This document shows positions 1 through 8,945 of a stretch of DNA of 56,293 bases, in pieces. The notes under the pieces were generated by a model. That model had not been told where the DNA came from and searched no databases. It saw only the letters and a list, made by a program, of their open reading frames with translations. Source of the DNA: Acinetobacter boissieri. GTDB taxonomy: Bacteria; Pseudomonadota; Gammaproteobacteria; Pseudomonadales; Moraxellaceae. How positions within the stretch are numbered: position 1 is the stretch's first letter; every line of letters begins with the position of its first letter. The translations under genes were made by a program, and so were the position numbers. The stretch covers positions 1 through 56,293 of the forward strand of contig NZ_FMYL01000013.1 in assembly GCF_900096955.1 (NCBI RefSeq). Direction: 5' to 3'.

Positions 1-1352
1 TCGGCTGTACCATTATTTGCCGAGAAGTTTAAACCTTTATCGGCTGTTGCTTGTGCATTATTAGCTGCAGTCTGTGCTGTTGCAGTCGACGATTTTACCG
101 ATGAAATTGCGCCATCTACCGTATTCGAACCCGTACCACCAATGTTCGAGGTACTTACAGTACCCTCTGTACCTACAGTAGCACTCCCACCCAATACAGT
201 TTTTATTCCATTTGCAAGATTAGAGCTATATGTTTGAGCATTTTTTAACTGGGCTACATTCACAGCATCTGTATCTGCAGCGCCTGCAGCAACACTTGTA
301 ATTTGACGAGTCGTTGTAGTCCCATTACCGACCGAAACTGCACCAGTATTAGATTGCCATGTTGTATTTGTTGCAGTAGAGTTTTTATTGGTTAAAGGAT
401 CATAACCTTGTACGCCAGATGCAGTCGAAGCAACAGAACCACTACCAATTGCAACACCATCTGCTGCAGTAGCTTGCGTATTTGCACCTAAAGCCACAGC
501 TCTATCTGCTGTCACACTTGAATTTACACCTATTGCAGTTGCACCAATATTTCTAGCAACTGCCGTTGTTCCTACTGCTAACGCTGAATTTGCAGTTGCT
601 TTAGCTTGAGTACCAAAAGCTGTAGATAAATCACCTGAAGCTCTTGCATTCATACCAATGGCCATAGAAGCATCACCAGAAGCAGTTGTACGATACCCAC
701 CTATAGTTTCGCCATTATTAAACTGGCCAGATCGCGTATCTAAAGCTTTACCTGTAATAGACTGATAACCTGTTTTTGTTGCATCACTTACGCTTGCAAT
801 ATCATCACCACCAAGCGCTATACTAGCAGATCCTACTGCATCAGAATCATTACCTATAGCAACTGCTTCAGATTTTAGAGCTCTAGTACCCGAACCAAGA
901 GCAAGTGCTTGAGATCCAGCTGCAACAGTAGTTTTTGTATTATAAGTTACACCGTCAATTGTATAGCTTGCTCCACCCAATGCTCTATTATCAGCACTAC
1001 CAATCGCCATAGCACCATACACATTTGCATTTTGAGTCGTGTTGTTACTTGTTGCTGTGGCACCACAGCCAATTGCGATATCTGTACTATATGTTGCTTT
1101 TGATGTTGCACATGAACCATTACCAGAGCTAGGTGCCGAAGCTGTCGTACTTACAGGTGCTAAACTAGTACCATCTCCAGTACCAGTTTGAGCAGTTGCC
1201 GCAAAAACACCCTGAGATACGAGAACTAAAGCAACTGATGTTGTCGCATTGACGACTGCCCGAGTAGATTTTTTCTTAGATTTACCCAATTCAGATACTG
1301 CACACCATGCACCTAGTGCTGCATTCCAGACGACTTTGTAGACTTTATTCAT
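1..1352 (-). CDS. Trimeric autotransporter adhesin (YadA/Ata-like), N-terminal part, cut by window edge
   Basis: The frame is open from an ATG at 1352 to base 1, giving 450 residues with no stop. It begins with an extended signal peptide region: residues 1-26 are MNKVYKVVWNAALGAWCAVS plus following, the ESPR pattern of type V secretion proteins. A hydrophobic stretch (about 37-50) and a likely cleavage site near VFA (49-51) follow. From about residue 85 come many short AIG/ALG-type repeats spaced 14-16 residues (AIGCGAT, AIGSADN, ALGSGTR, AIGNDSD, ALGGDD), the YadA head beta-roll. A neck motif DAVNVAQL sits near residue 362, and Ala/Thr/Asn-rich stalk sequence follows to the edge. The C-terminal membrane anchor lies outside the window. 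The family forms homotrimers on the outer membrane that bind host matrix or mediate biofilm. A GAAGG ribosome site lies about 8 nt upstream. The family call is firm; the ligand is unknown. Confidence 0.93.
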   Translation of the reverse strand, partial: MNKVYKVVWNAALGAWCAVSELGKSKKKSTRAVVNATTSVALVLVSQGVFAATAQTGTGDGTSLAPVSTTASAPSSGNGSCATSKATYSTDIAIGCGATATSNNTTQNANVYGAMAIGSADNRALGGASYTIDGVTYNTKTTVAAGSQALALGSGTRALKSEAVAIGNDSDAVGSASIALGGDDIASVSDATKTGYQSITGKALDTRSGQFNNGETIGGYRTTASGDASMAIGMNARASGDLSTAFGTQAKATANSALAVGTTAVARNIGATAIGVNSSVTADRAVALGANTQATAADGVAIGSGSVASTASGVQGYDPLTNKNSTATNTTWQSNTGAVSVGNGTTTTRQITSVAAGAADTDAVNVAQLKNAQTYSSNLANGIKTVLGGSATVGTEGTVSTSNIGGTGSNTVDGAISSVKSSTATAQTAANNAQATADKGLNFSANNGTA

Positions 1353-1750
1353 AGGTATACCTTCGTTCTTTATTAAAATTTCGGCTTTCTGCTTGAGTAG
1401 AAATTAACCGGCTATTTTTTTGTTAAAGCACATTCAAGCCACATATAATCTTCATATTAATAGCATAACTTTGCGAAAAATAACAATAAAGTCAAAGACC
1501 AAGTCTCAGATCACAAAATAAATGTTAACTTATGTATCTCAAAAAAATAAGGCATTTCATCCTAAAACTCATGTACTTATGTTGGTAAAAAACAATATAC
1601 CTACGCTACCAATTACATTAAATTACATTCCAATAAATTAAAATAGCAATAAATTTCATACACTTAAAAAAACAAAAGATTTTATCAATACTATTATCAA
1701 AAAATATTATATAAGACGATAGTGCTTACTTTCACACGTTTTGAATCGTT
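1353..1750. other. AT-rich intergenic region upstream of the adhesin
   Basis: This stretch separates the adhesin start from the uppP terminator and holds no convincing reading frame. It is very AT-rich. It must contain the adhesin promoter on the minus strand. A possible leader hairpin, TTTCT and AGAAA around an 8-base loop, lies about 40-60 bases upstream of the adhesin ATG. I could not assign a clear -35/-10 pair. Confidence 0.5.
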
Positions 1751-1751
1751 A

Positions 1752-1779
1752 TAAAAAAGCCCCAACAATAATCGGGGCT
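1752..1779 (-). terminator. Rho-independent terminator of uppP
   Basis: AGCCCC (1758-1763) pairs with GGGGCT (1774-1779) around a 10-base loop. On the minus strand the stem is followed by a T-rich run (complement of 1752-1758). It lies just past the uppP stop codon. Confidence 0.85.
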
Positions 1780-1814
1780 ATTACTCATTCATAATCTACA
1801 TTAAAGAAGCCATA

Positions 1815-2645
1815 TTAACCGAGTGTAAAAATTACCATTGAGAAACCAACACAATACAAACCAAATACATGCCATTTACCTTGTTCCAACCAAGAAGATA
1901 GCCATTTAAGTGCCAACATACCTGCAATAAAACTTAAGATCATGCCTAAAAGACTTGGTAAAATGATCTGCTGTAACCCTTGAGTACCAATATGGCTATG
2001 CATCAAACGTAAAAGCTCTTTTAAAATAATAACTGGCGTTAACACCACAGCAAGTGCAAAACTAAATTGCTCTGCTTTTTCACGAGATATGCCTAAAAAC
2101 AAGCTGGTCGAAATAGTTGCACCTGAACGAGAAAAGCCCCTAAAAGGCAAACATAAAGCTTGTACAGCGCCAATAATAGATGCTCTTTTCGTGGTCATTG
2201 GTTGACTTTCACCCCGATCTAAATACGATGAAAACCAAATCACAATGCCTGCAGCAAATAAAGCACACGCGATCAATTTAGTATTACTAAATAACTGCTC
2301 AATTTCGAATGCACTATCGTGAGCAAAAAAAGTATGTTTAATAATAGATTGTAATAATAAACCTAAAACGCCTGTTACTATTGTTGCGATTACAATATAT
2401 TTGGCGTGCTGTTTAAAATCTTGTACAGAAGAAAAATAACTTTGACGCCATGATTTCCAAAAATACAAAATAACCGCAAACATCGTTCCTGTATGTAACA
2501 TGACCAGTAAAAAAGTCATATCAGGTGCAGAAGGATTTAAACCCAATAATTTTTCAGCCATAATCACGTGGGCAGAACTTGATACAGGAAGTAACTCGGC
2601 GAACCCCTGTATCACAGCCAAAATAAACACATGAAATAATGTCAT
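1815..2645 (-). CDS. uppP: Undecaprenyl-diphosphate phosphatase
   Basis: This 276-residue polytopic inner-membrane protein is of the BacA/UppP family. It dephosphorylates undecaprenyl diphosphate so that the lipid carrier for peptidoglycan and surface polysaccharide can be reused; raised dosage of the family is known to give bacitracin resistance. The first catalytic block is QGFAELLPVSSSAH (residues 14-27), matching the (E/Q)xxxE plus PVSS motif. The second block, RGFSRSGATIS, carries the conserved arginine and serines, and its leading PFRG is a known variant of PG. About eight hydrophobic segments are visible and the length is normal for the family. It lies 63 bases downstream of the methyltransferase gene on the same strand, so the two may be cotranscribed. 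A terminator follows it. Confidence 0.93.
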   Translation of the reverse strand: MTLFHVFILAVIQGFAELLPVSSSAHVIMAEKLLGLNPSAPDMTFLLVMLHTGTMFAVILYFWKSWRQSYFSSVQDFKQHAKYIVIATIVTGVLGLLLQSIIKHTFFAHDSAFEIEQLFSNTKLIACALFAAGIVIWFSSYLDRGESQPMTTKRASIIGAVQALCLPFRGFSRSGATISTSLFLGISREKAEQFSFALAVVLTPVIILKELLRLMHSHIGTQGLQQIILPSLLGMILSFIAGMLALKWLSSWLEQGKWHVFGLYCVGFSMVIFTLG

Positions 2646-2708
2646 TGTTATACTCTATTTTAAAATTGTGCCCCTTTATATAAAAATGCCATTAAGTCAA
2701 AATTAAAA

Positions 2709-3470
2709 TTATTTTTTAAATACCATGTAACCAACATCTAATTGGAAATCTCCATTATTTTGGATACAAAAGTGTGATGTTACGGTATCTGAAGCCATCG
2801 ATTGTAAATAGCGTATCGCATCTATTGCAAGTTTTGGCGTATGCATACGTTTTACCCAATCATCCAAGCAAATTGATAATGCTTGCCGTTCAATATTGAA
2901 CGGGGTCAAACCATGGCTTTCAGTTAAATTTAACCACTGTCCCAAACTATAATTCCGTACGTGGCTTGGATCACGAAGTAACTCTACACTTTGTAAAAAT
3001 GTATCTAACATCGGTTGATTTGAGCCAATACTATCAATGACAATAAATAATCCTTGTGGTTTAAGCACGCGATATACTTGCTGAATCGCGTGTTGAATGT
3101 CTTGCCAATGATGTGCTGAAAAGCGTGTCACGACCACGTCAAAATAAGTATTTTCAAAGGGTAAATCCTCTGCACACCCCTGCTTCACTTGTATATTGTT
3201 TATGCCTCTTTGTGCTGCTGTTTGTTCAACTAAGTCAATCATTGATTCAGATAAATCATATGCAATCACTTGCTCACATATCTGTGCAATCTGATAACTG
3301 ACATGGCCTGCCCCACAGCCTAGATCAAGTGCTTTTACAGGATGAGACCGCTTTGCTATGATTTTTTTAATTTCTTCAAATTCAATACCTTGTGCATGGC
3401 TTTGACTATCTAAATAGTTTTTCGCCTTATCTTGGTATTGTTGCTGATTAATCTGTTGTTGTGTTTTCAT
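2709..3470 (-). CDS. Class I SAM-dependent methyltransferase (UbiE/YcgJ-like)
   Basis: The 253-residue protein has a Rossmann-type methyltransferase core. Motif I, ALDLGCGAGH, falls at about residues 47-56 and is the SAM-binding glycine loop. An acidic residue ends beta-2 (IAYDLSESMI), and the post-I region AEDLPFENTYFDVVVTRFSAHHW resembles the methyltransf_11 fold of UbiE/YcgJ proteins. The substrate cannot be read from sequence; candidates are quinone precursors or small metabolites. The start ATG at 3470 is preceded by an AT-rich region shared with the divergent exporter gene. Next gene downstream is uppP. No truncation is seen. Confidence 0.85.
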   Translation of the reverse strand: MKTQQQINQQQYQDKAKNYLDSQSHAQGIEFEEIKKIIAKRSHPVKALDLGCGAGHVSYQIAQICEQVIAYDLSESMIDLVEQTAAQRGINNIQVKQGCAEDLPFENTYFDVVVTRFSAHHWQDIQHAIQQVYRVLKPQGLFIVIDSIGSNQPMLDTFLQSVELLRDPSHVRNYSLGQWLNLTESHGLTPFNIERQALSICLDDWVKRMHTPKLAIDAIRYLQSMASDTVTSHFCIQNNGDFQLDVGYMVFKK

Positions 3471-3755
3471 GAAAGTGCTCTATTTATATAATAGATTTGA
3501 TCATACCCCTGAATATAAATATAAAAATTGATATATTATTTGTATATACATAACTTAAAGTTATGAAAAATAATAAAACACATATTTATAAAGCAATTTC
3601 AAATAGCATATATCTAGGTTATTAACACTCAGTCTCTCTCTACAATTAAGGTTAACAAATTCAAATGTTTTTCCAATTAAGATCGTGCTATTTTAACCCA
3701 TAAATAAAGCAATAAATGGCACAACAACTAACCATAGCTAAATAAGCCAAAATAT

Positions 3756-5390
3756 ATGTCAAAACAAACACCAAAGTATTTAGAGCAACCTCCAAATTGG
3801 TCAGATGACGAACGACCCGTTATGCCCGGTTCACCACCGGTGCTTGATCACACACAATTTAAGCGTTATGCCTATTTTATTATTGGTACTTTTATTGCAC
3901 TAACAGCCAGCTTAAGTAATGGTTTTATTACCGCCAACTTACCACAACTTCAAGGTGAATACGGGCTTACGCCCAGTGAAAGCGCATGGCTACCTGCGGT
4001 ATATGTTATGGCAAATGTTAGTGCCAACCTTGTTTTATTTAAAACTAGACAACAATATGGTTTAAGATTATTTACAGAAATTTCTTTAATCTGTTTTATT
4101 ACCGTCATGATTTTGCATTTATTAGTACAAGATGGCCATATGGCTTTGGTTATTCGCTGTATTAGTGGCTTTGTCGCAGCACCACTCAGTTCTCTTGGCA
4201 TGTACTACATTATGCAATCTTTTGGTAAAGTTAATCGCTTAAAAGGTATTTATGTCGGCTTTGGATTTAATCAACTTGGCATTCCTTTGGCATGGATTAT
4301 TTCGCCTTTTTTAATCAATGCAAATCAATGGGTCAATCTTTATACTTTCGAATTAGGATTAGCAATTTGTTGCTTTGCCATGGTGGTTGCAGTCAAACTT
4401 CCTCGTGGTGTTCGCATAGATGTAATTGAAAAAAAAGACTTTATTACTTTTTTATTGTTAGCACCAGGCTTTGCATGTTTATGCGCTGTACTCTCTCAAG
4501 GCCCTATACTTTGGTGGTTTGACTCTACATGGCTGGCTTATGTACTTATCACTGGATTTAGTCTGGTTGTACTTGGCTTCTTTTTCGAACATCAACGCAC
4601 AAACCCACTTATTTTAACACGCTGGCTTGGCACAGCATCTGTCATACGCTTTGTGATTGGTGCTTTTTTCTTGCGTTTTTTACTTTCTGAACAAAGCTTT
4701 ACTGCAGTTAACTTTTTAAAAACTATGGGTATTGGGCAAGATCAATTTATTGGTCTATATAGTATTATTTTCATTGGCATATTGTCTGGTACGTTATTCA
4801 GCGCCATTACATTTTCAAAAAACCATATATTTTGGCCTTTACTGTTAGCCACTCTACTCATTTTAGTCGCTTGTCGATTAGATGCGCACTTAACAAGTGA
4901 TGTTAGACCGAATAACTTTTTTTATAGCCAATTTTTAATTGCATTTGCAAATGGTTTATTTATTGGTCCACTATTATTAACAGGTATGGTACGTGCACTT
5001 AAACAGGGTACAAACTATGTTCTTACTTTCATTATTTTATTTTCAGCCACACAAAACTTTGGCAGTTTAGTCGGGTCATCTTTTTATAACACATACCAAA
5101 AACACCAAGCACAGGTATATCAACTTGATATAGAACAAACACTTAATCGCACAGACCCCAATGTGACTAACAGAATCCATCAGTATACTGCAGTATATAG
5201 TCCACACATTACTGACAATGTACTAGAGCAAGCACAAGCCACACAATTATTAGCACAGGTCGTAAACCGTGAAGCTCAAGTGAGAGCATATAATGATGTC
5301 GTCAACATAAACAGTCTAATTGCAATTTTATTATTTTTATGGACGCTAACACATATTGTTTGGCAAAAGTACAGCACTCAGCGCAAGTAA
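3756..5390 (+). CDS. MFS drug/solute exporter, 14-helix DHA2 (EmrB/QacA-like) type
   Basis: This 544-residue inner-membrane protein has a hydrophilic N-terminus of about 35 residues, then roughly 14 hydrophobic segments by eye. The pattern NGFITANLPQLQGEYGLTPS near residues 55-75 matches the start of DHA2 transporters, where helix 1 is followed by xNVALPxIxxxL-type sequence. It sits 18 bases ahead of a HlyD/EmrA-type adaptor gene on the same strand, the usual partner for these exporters in Gram-negative cells. The pair would work with an outer-membrane TolC-like channel, not seen here. Its substrate is unknown. The ribosome site is weak (AAGCC 10 bases upstream). Assignment to DHA2 is inference from size and partner. 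Confidence 0.88.
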   Translation: MSKQTPKYLEQPPNWSDDERPVMPGSPPVLDHTQFKRYAYFIIGTFIALTASLSNGFITANLPQLQGEYGLTPSESAWLPAVYVMANVSANLVLFKTRQQYGLRLFTEISLICFITVMILHLLVQDGHMALVIRCISGFVAAPLSSLGMYYIMQSFGKVNRLKGIYVGFGFNQLGIPLAWIISPFLINANQWVNLYTFELGLAICCFAMVVAVKLPRGVRIDVIEKKDFITFLLLAPGFACLCAVLSQGPILWWFDSTWLAYVLITGFSLVVLGFFFEHQRTNPLILTRWLGTASVIRFVIGAFFLRFLLSEQSFTAVNFLKTMGIGQDQFIGLYSIIFIGILSGTLFSAITFSKNHIFWPLLLATLLILVACRLDAHLTSDVRPNNFFYSQFLIAFANGLFIGPLLLTGMVRALKQGTNYVLTFIILFSATQNFGSLVGSSFYNTYQKHQAQVYQLDIEQTLNRTDPNVTNRIHQYTAVYSPHITDNVLEQAQATQLLAQVVNREAQVRAYNDVVNINSLIAILLFLWTLTHIVWQKYSTQRK

Positions 5391-5408
5391 AACCTTTGGA
5401 ATAAAGCC

Positions 5409-6503
5409 ATGACAGACAAAGACACCAACGAGCAAACGAACAAATCTAGTGAAGAAGAAACGAGTAAAACAATACCTACAAGTCTGCCAACACTGATGAT
5501 TATGGCCATAGTACTCGTGATTGGAATTACTGCAATTTTATGGGCGTGGCGAATTGGACCATTTAATACACCCATACAAGAAACGGACAATAGTTATGTC
5601 AAAGGAACAACGACTGTACTCTCGTCACAAATTAATGGCTATATTCAAGAGGTATTGGTAAACGATTTTGACCATGTGAAACAAGGCCAACCACTCATCA
5701 AAATTAATCCAGATCGTTACGACCAACAAGTCATACAAGCACAATCTAGTGTTGAACAAAGCCAAAATAACTTTGCCAATCAAAAACAAGCGATTGAACA
5801 ACGGCAAGCAGATATTATTTCAGCAGAAGCAAAAGTCGAGCAAGCAAAATCACAATATAACTTATCTCGCCAACAACTGAGCCGTTATCAGCAATTATTA
5901 AATAGTGGTGCATCATCAAAAACTGAGCAAGATACTGTTGCTGCCAACAATCAAAATAACCTTGCTTTATTAAAACAAGCAGAAGCCAACTTAGATGTCG
6001 CAAAAGAAGCATTAAAAACAGCACAAGTTGCACAAATTGGCTTAGAAGCACAAATTAGAAATGCCCAAGCCAACCTAGATCAAGCCAAAATCACGAAAAA
6101 CTATGCCATTATTACTGCACCAATGGATGGGCAACTGGGCGAAGTTACCCCTCGTTTAGGGCAATATGTAGCCGCAGGTACACAACTCTTATTTTTAATT
6201 CCTCCAAAACGCTGGGTCATTGCAAATTTTAAAGAAACCCAAATTGAACATATGAAAATTGGTCAAAAAGCATCTTTCACTGTAGATGCACTTGGCCACG
6301 AAAAATTTAACGGTACTGTCGAGCAAATTTCACCAGCTGCAGGCTCTGAGTTCAGTGTCATTAAAGCAGATAATGCAACAGGAAACTTCACCAAGGTCGT
6401 GCAACGTATTCCTGTACGGATTCAAATTGATCCAAATCAAAAGGATATTGCATTACTACGCCCAGGTATGTCTGTGTTAACCTCTGTCAATACACACCAA
6501 TAA
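5409..6503 (+). CDS. HlyD/EmrA-family membrane fusion adaptor
   Basis: The 364-residue protein has a charged N-terminus, one transmembrane helix (about 30-50), and a periplasmic part. The first half-lipoyl segment is near TTTVLSSQINGYIQEVLVND (about 67-86). A long coiled-coil hairpin rich in Gln, Ala and Glu (about 105-225) follows, then the second lipoyl half ITAPMDGQLGEVTPRLGQYV and a beta-barrel domain. This is the domain order of EmrA. It would join the MFS exporter encoded 18 bases upstream to an outer-membrane channel. The two genes and the PLP enzyme gene (8 bases downstream) look like one transcription unit. No damage is visible. Confidence 0.92.
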   Translation: MTDKDTNEQTNKSSEEETSKTIPTSLPTLMIMAIVLVIGITAILWAWRIGPFNTPIQETDNSYVKGTTTVLSSQINGYIQEVLVNDFDHVKQGQPLIKINPDRYDQQVIQAQSSVEQSQNNFANQKQAIEQRQADIISAEAKVEQAKSQYNLSRQQLSRYQQLLNSGASSKTEQDTVAANNQNNLALLKQAEANLDVAKEALKTAQVAQIGLEAQIRNAQANLDQAKITKNYAIITAPMDGQLGEVTPRLGQYVAAGTQLLFLIPPKRWVIANFKETQIEHMKIGQKASFTVDALGHEKFNGTVEQISPAAGSEFSVIKADNATGNFTKVVQRIPVRIQIDPNQKDIALLRPGMSVLTSVNTHQ

Positions 6504-6511
6504 AGCAATTT

Positions 6512-7378
6512 ATGTTGACACAGCAGACACCTATTCAGCCAATTTTGCACACATCGCACATTATATTAGACATCAAGCGATTAGATCAGATTCATCCGTT
6601 TGTGTCTGGAAACAAGTTTTTTAAATTGAAATACAATATACAAGAAGCCGTTCGTTTAAAAAAAAGTAGCGTCATTACATTTGGTGGCGCATATTCAAAT
6701 CATATTGTAGCTACAGCCTATGCAGCAAAACAAAACCAGCTAAAGAGTATTGCTATTATTCGTGGTGATGAACTGGCAGATAAACCACGAAATATCACAC
6801 TTACACAAGCTCAAGCATTTGATATGCAATTCAATTTTGTAGACCGTACACAGTATAAGCAACGACATCACCCACAATATTTAGCACAACTGCAACAACA
6901 ATATCCCAATAGCTATATTATCCCTGAGGGCGGAACAAATTCACTGGCAATACAAGGTTGCCAAGATATTTTAACCTCAACTGAAAAACAATATTACGAT
7001 TTCATCTGTGTTGCTGTAGGTACGGGAGGCACAATTGCAGGGCTTATTGAATCAACCACACCAGACACGCATATTTTAGGTTTTTCAGCCCTTAAAGGAG
7101 ACTTTTTAAAACAAAATATTCAAGACATTACAGCAAAATCACACTGGACATTGCTTAGCAAATATCACTTTGGAGGCTATGCAAAAATAACAGATGAACT
7201 TATTGGGTTTATCAATACCTTTGAACAACGCTATGTTATTCCCCTAGAACCCATTTACACAGGTAAAATGATGTACGGAATCTTTGATTTAATCGCTCAA
7301 GACTATTTCCCTAAGAATAGTAAAATCCTCGTCATTCATAGTGGTGGTTTACAAGGTAAAGCCAGTTTAATGCCATAA
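6512..7378 (+). CDS. PLP-dependent enzyme, D-cysteine desulfhydrase / ACC deaminase family
   Basis: The 288-residue protein has the fold type II PLP signature of this family. SGNKFFKLKYNI (residues 32-43) contains the likely PLP lysine; FGGAYSNHIVATAYAA matches the substrate carboxylate loop; VGTGGTIAGLI is the phosphate-binding loop. Family members deaminate 1-aminocyclopropane-1-carboxylate or desulfhydrate D-cysteine, and sequence by eye does not separate the two. It is shorter than typical 325-340 residue members, mainly at the N-terminus. The start ATG lies 8 bases after the adaptor stop, which suggests cotranscription with the MFS/HlyD exporter. The linkage could mean the exporter handles an amino-acid-like compound, but that is inference. 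Confidence 0.85.
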   Translation: MLTQQTPIQPILHTSHIILDIKRLDQIHPFVSGNKFFKLKYNIQEAVRLKKSSVITFGGAYSNHIVATAYAAKQNQLKSIAIIRGDELADKPRNITLTQAQAFDMQFNFVDRTQYKQRHHPQYLAQLQQQYPNSYIIPEGGTNSLAIQGCQDILTSTEKQYYDFICVAVGTGGTIAGLIESTTPDTHILGFSALKGDFLKQNIQDITAKSHWTLLSKYHFGGYAKITDELIGFINTFEQRYVIPLEPIYTGKMMYGIFDLIAQDYFPKNSKILVIHSGGLQGKASLMP

Positions 7379-7445
7379 AATCACAGCGTGTTCAGGCAAA
7401 ATTCAGGTATAATGCCCTGCTTTTTTTCAGTACGGCGTAACGACT

Positions 7446-8642
7446 ATGAATAACCACTTTGATGTCATTGTACTTGGTGCAGGGGCTGCAGGACTCATGC
7501 TAGCAGCGCTCGCAGGTCGTCGATGCCGTAGCGTACTGGTTCTAGAAAAAGCCAATAAAGTTGGTAAAAAAATCCTCATGTCTGGCGGGGGTAAATGTAA
7601 TTTCACCAATTTAGATGTCGAACCAAACCACTTTTTATGCCATAACCCACATTTTGTAAAATCTGCCTTGTCTCGTTATACCCAATGGGACTTTATTGGC
7701 CTCGCTTGTGATTATAAAATTGACTATGAAGAACGCAAACACGGGCAACTCTTTACCACTAAAGGTTCAAAATTTATTTTACAAATGTTGCTTGATGAGT
7801 GTGAAAAAAGCCAATCTGTATGCATTAAAACCCAGCATGATGTGAGTCAAGTAAAAAAACAACCCAATGGTCATTTTTTAGTTAAAACATCTCAAGGCAA
7901 TTTCAGCTGTGAATCCGTTGTAGTTGCGACAGGTGGATTATCTATTCCAACACTCGGTGGCTCAGGTATTGGCTATCAAATTGCAAAACAGTTTGGACAC
8001 CACATTTTTGACACACGTGCAGGGCTCGTCCCTTTTACTTTTTCAGACTATATGAAAGAAAGTGCCACTAAGCTCAGTGGTAATGCTTTAGACGTCACGC
8101 TGTCCAACCATAAAACCGCATTTACCGAAGCCATGTTATTCACACACCGTGGTTTAAGCGGACCTAGCGCCTTACAACTGTCTAACTACTGGCAATCAGG
8201 TGAATCTTTTTATATTAACTTCTTCCCACAGCTCGATTTAGCACAGTTTTTAAAAGAAAAGAAACAACAACAAGGCAAATCTCTATTACGCACAATACTA
8301 CTTTCACTGACGACAAAAAGTATTGTTTTAGAACTACAACAGCTAATTTGGCCACAAGAAAGTGAAATAGCGATCGGTCAAATTAATGACCAACGCTTAA
8401 ATGCAATTGCCAAACAACTAGATACCTTTGAAGTTAAACCATCAGGCACTGAAGGCTACCGAACTGCAGAAGTTACACTTGGTGGTGTAGATACCACTGA
8501 AGTTTCTTCAAAAACCATGCAAAGTAACTATGTAAATGGCTTATTTTTTATTGGGGAGATTTTAGATGTCACAGGACATTTAGGCGGGTACAATTTTCAG
8601 TGGGCATGGTCATCTGCGGCAGCTGCCGCAGAGTATGTATAA
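7446..8642 (+). CDS. NAD(P)/FAD-dependent oxidoreductase, BaiN/YhiN (HI0933) family
   Basis: This 398-residue flavoprotein starts with a dinucleotide-binding motif, VLGAGAAGLMLAALAG (about 10-25). The family block KKILMSGGGKCNFTN (about 41-55) follows, and VVATGGLSIPTLGGSG appears mid-protein. The C-terminal FAD motif GEILDVTGHLGGYNFQWAWSSG-type sequence is present near the end. Length is normal for YhiN/HI0933. The biochemical role of the housekeeping members is not well established; one gut homologue, BaiN, reduces bile acid intermediates. It lies 67 bases past the PLP gene and ends 3 bases before a convergent small gene. Confidence 0.9.
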   Translation: MNNHFDVIVLGAGAAGLMLAALAGRRCRSVLVLEKANKVGKKILMSGGGKCNFTNLDVEPNHFLCHNPHFVKSALSRYTQWDFIGLACDYKIDYEERKHGQLFTTKGSKFILQMLLDECEKSQSVCIKTQHDVSQVKKQPNGHFLVKTSQGNFSCESVVVATGGLSIPTLGGSGIGYQIAKQFGHHIFDTRAGLVPFTFSDYMKESATKLSGNALDVTLSNHKTAFTEAMLFTHRGLSGPSALQLSNYWQSGESFYINFFPQLDLAQFLKEKKQQQGKSLLRTILLSLTTKSIVLELQQLIWPQESEIAIGQINDQRLNAIAKQLDTFEVKPSGTEGYRTAEVTLGGVDTTEVSSKTMQSNYVNGLFFIGEILDVTGHLGGYNFQWAWSSAAAAAEYV

Positions 8643-8645
8643 ACT

Positions 8646-8876
8646 TTATTTGGATGTTAATGGTTCATCAGTATCTTTATCATTTGCTAAGTCATCTACA
8701 TCTTGTGGCTGATGGCTGACGGTCTTAGGCAATGGCTTAGGTGAATCGTCTGCCACATATGAACTTGAACTATTATCTACAAAAATTGCTTTATACGCTT
8801 TATAAAGCACCCCTGCAGTAATCCCTGTAATCACAATCGGGGCTAAATAACCTGGCTTTTTCTTTTGACCAAACAT
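8646..8876 (-). CDS. Small single-pass membrane protein, function unknown
   Basis: I chose the internal ATG at 8876 (76 residues, starting MFGQKKKPGY) over an in-frame ATG at 8933. AAGGAGT sits 6-10 bases upstream of 8876, and the extra upstream codons would run through the terminator hairpin of the next gene. A hydrophobic segment (about residues 10-28, APIVITGITAGVLYKAYKAI) is followed by an acidic, Ser/Pro-rich tail. I do not recognise a family. It follows the mechanosensitive-channel gene on the same strand but is separated by a terminator, and it converges with the flavoprotein gene with a 3-base gap. Confidence 0.7.
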   Translation of the reverse strand: MFGQKKKPGYLAPIVITGITAGVLYKAYKAIFVDNSSSSYVADDSPKPLPKTVSHQPQDVDDLANDKDTDEPLTSK

Positions 8877-8891
8877 ACAAGACTCCTTTAT

Positions 8892-8924
8892 AAAAAACAT
8901 TCGACTGCCTAAGACAGTCGAATG
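8892..8924 (-). terminator. Rho-independent terminator of the mechanosensitive-channel gene
   Basis: A perfect 10-bp stem, CATTCGACTG (8898-8907) with CAGTCGAATG (8915-8924), has a 7-base loop. On the minus strand it is followed by six T (complement of 8892-8897). It lies between the channel gene and the small membrane protein gene. Confidence 0.9.
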
Positions 8925-8945
8925 GGTCATCACTAACGTATTAGA

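Noticed and set aside
909..1103. Cys/Thr/Ser-rich plus-strand frame inside the adhesin
   Set aside because: It is an antisense shadow of the repeat-rich adhesin frame, with no start signal.
1815..2645. UppP second motif has PFRG in place of PG
   Set aside because: The catalytic Arg and Ser residues are intact and this variant is familiar in other proteobacteria.
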